Part shown: positions 63,028-64,000 of the stretch, piece after piece
How positions within the stretch are numbered: the stretch's first letter is position 1
Layout of the letters: the number at the start of each line of letters is the position of its first letter
DNA from: Bradyrhizobium prioriisuperbiae
Lineage (GTDB): Bacteria; Pseudomonadota; Alphaproteobacteria; Rhizobiales; Xanthobacteraceae
DNA: 64,000 bases
Direction of reading: 5' to 3'
Assembly (NCBI RefSeq): GCF_032397745.1
Contig: NZ_CP135921.1
Location: 3,224,001-3,288,000 of the forward strand
Program-made: the position numbers and the translations under genes
Notes under the pieces: generated by a model
The model's database searches: none
Seen by the model: only the letters and a program-made list of their open reading frames with translations
Told to the model about the DNA's origin: nothing

Positions 63028-64000
63028 TCAGGCACCTTCGGGCACGGGCTTTGCGGCCGGGGTGGGCGCGGGGCCTGCCGCCGGTGTGAACGGCCCGGCC
63101 GGCGAGGGTCCGATGCAGGCCGCAAAGATCAGGGCCGCAATCGCCAGGCTGAAGGTCAGCGAGAAACCGTCAATATAAGCCAGCACATTGGCCTCGCGCT
63201 GCACCAGGCTCGCCAGCGTGCCCAGCGCCCGCCCAGGCGCAAGGCCTGCGCTGTGATCGGCGAAGTGCGCTGACAGCTGGTTCAGCCGGGTCACCGCTTC
63301 GGGATCGCTGCTGGTGACGTTCTGTCCCAGGAAGTTCGAATGGGTCTGTTCGCGCACCCGCAGCCAGGTCGCGATCAGGGCAGACCCGATCTCGGCGCCG
63401 CCCAGCCGCATCACCTGGATGTAGGCGGCAAAGGAGGTGGCGCGGGCCGGGTCCGAATTGGCGAGTGCGATCAGGATCAGCGGCACCAGCGAAAATGCCT
63501 GCCCCACCGACATCAGCAGCAGCATCGGAACGAAATCACCGCGCGACCAGTCGTGACTGACGGAGGTGCCGAGCAGGCTGGCGATGGCGAAGGCCGCAAG
63601 GCCGATGTACAGCACCGCGCGCACGTCAAAACGATGCAGCAGATAGACCGTCAGCGGCAACAGCGCCAGGATCGGTGCGGCGACGCACGCCAGCAGCAGC
63701 GGGCCGGTCTGCTCGGGGCGCAACTGCGCAATGGTGGTGAGAAAATTCGGCACCAGCGACGCATTGGAGAGGCTGGTCAGCGAGTAAAGCAGGATGACGA
63801 CCAGCGACAATCCGATATTGCGCGAGAACAGCACATTGGGCTGCGCCCATGGTTCACGGACCACAGCCTCGTTGATGAAGAAGGCGATCAGCAGCAGGCC
63901 GCCCGCGACCAGCAGCGAAGTGACCGTGCCGGAGGTCAGCCAATCCAGCCGGTTGCCCTGGTCGATACCGGCATACAGCATGGCGAGACCCGCGCCGGCC
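63028..64000 (-). CDS. DHA2-family MFS drug exporter (5' end outside window)
   Basis: C-terminal part of an EmrB/QacA-type transporter. The frame is open to the right edge and the visible 324 codons contain about eight helices, so the N-terminal half lies outside. Typical text: LAMLYAGIDQGNRLDWLTSG, TFLLIAFFINEAV-like first helix, VVILLYSLTSLSNASLVPNFL, LLLMSVGQAFSLVPLILIAL and GGAEIGSALIATWLRVREQTHS, the last two diagnostic of DHA2. It probably exports drugs or host phenolics with an EmrA partner outside the window. Confidence 0.87.
   Translation of the reverse strand, partial: AGAGLAMLYAGIDQGNRLDWLTSGTVTSLLVAGGLLLIAFFINEAVVREPWAQPNVLFSRNIGLSLVVILLYSLTSLSNASLVPNFLTTIAQLRPEQTGPLLLACVAAPILALLPLTVYLLHRFDVRAVLYIGLAAFAIASLLGTSVSHDWSRGDFVPMLLLMSVGQAFSLVPLILIALANSDPARATSFAAYIQVMRLGGAEIGSALIATWLRVREQTHSNFLGQNVTSSDPEAVTRLNQLSAHFADHSAGLAPGRALGTLASLVQREANVLAYIDGFSLTFSLAIAALIFAACIGPSPAGPFTPAAGPAPTPAAKPVPEGA

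Overview
The window is high-GC DNA from an alphaproteobacterium of the Bradyrhizobium/Rhodopseudomonas group (Nitrobacteraceae). Four things point there: the PhyR-NepR-EcfG general stress locus; the cysG-DUF2849-cysI-DUF934-cysH sulfate reduction set; paralogous DUF2865 exported proteins; and dense short-spaced operons with GTG/TTG starts. Genus and species cannot be fixed from the sequence alone. I see no rRNA, tRNA, CRISPR array or insertion sequence.

Region by region. (1) 1-9031 is a urea import and hydrolysis operon: urtC (cut by the left edge), urtD, urtE, ureD, ureA, a HupE/UreJ nickel permease, ureB, ureC, two small ABM-type monooxygenase paralogues, ureE with a very His-rich tail, ureF and ureG. 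(2) 9110-17466 is a general stress response island. It holds a CHASE-domain HWE histidine kinase with a degenerate N box, ecfG-nepR divergent from phyR, and several envelope or small membrane genes: a DUF883-like protein, an AI-2E family permease, a DUF3309 protein and an L,D-transpeptidase. I find exact GGAAC-N16-CGTT EcfG promoter matches before three transcription units here and a fourth at 56796 before a Gly/Tyr-rich secreted protein. Near matches form a back-to-back pair between nepR and phyR. (3) 17492-23625 is a mosaic of DUF2865 genes and a chemoreceptor gene, with remnants of both families flanking an AT-richer beta-helix gene that looks acquired. (4) 23700-25862 is malate synthase G. 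(5) 26160-41083 is sulfate assimilation. A leftward operon (cysD, cysNC, sulfate-binding protein, cysT, cysW, small unknown gene) lies back to back with a rightward set (cysG, DUF2849, cysI, DUF934, cysH, then a second complete sulfate ABC transporter with cysA). The leftward transporter lacks its own ATPase.

(6) 41226-53432 carries a CAP-domain lipoprotein, two structured palindromic repeats in inverted orientation, a patatin-like phospholipase, 3-hydroxybutyrate dehydrogenase, a Wzx-type flippase, a tctCBA tripartite tricarboxylate transporter in one operon with an aspartate dehydrogenase, a DUF924 protein, a long-chain acyl-CoA ligase and a D-Ala-D-Ala carboxypeptidase with a Lys/Ala-rich tail. 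(7) 53714-64000 carries an NdvA-like glucan exporter, an SsuA-type binding protein, a stress-promoter-driven secreted protein, a stand-alone HisE-like protein, a YqaA/DedA membrane protein, a nitronate monooxygenase, a thioesterase-like protein, a nuclease-like protein and a DHA2 drug exporter cut by the right edge.

The parts fit a soil or freshwater heterotroph that scavenges urea nitrogen and sulfate and has a well-developed stress regulon. The observations most worth follow-up are the EcfG promoter cluster with its degenerate kinase, the paired covarying palindromes at 41794-41963, and the DUF2865/chemoreceptor mosaic around the beta-helix gene.
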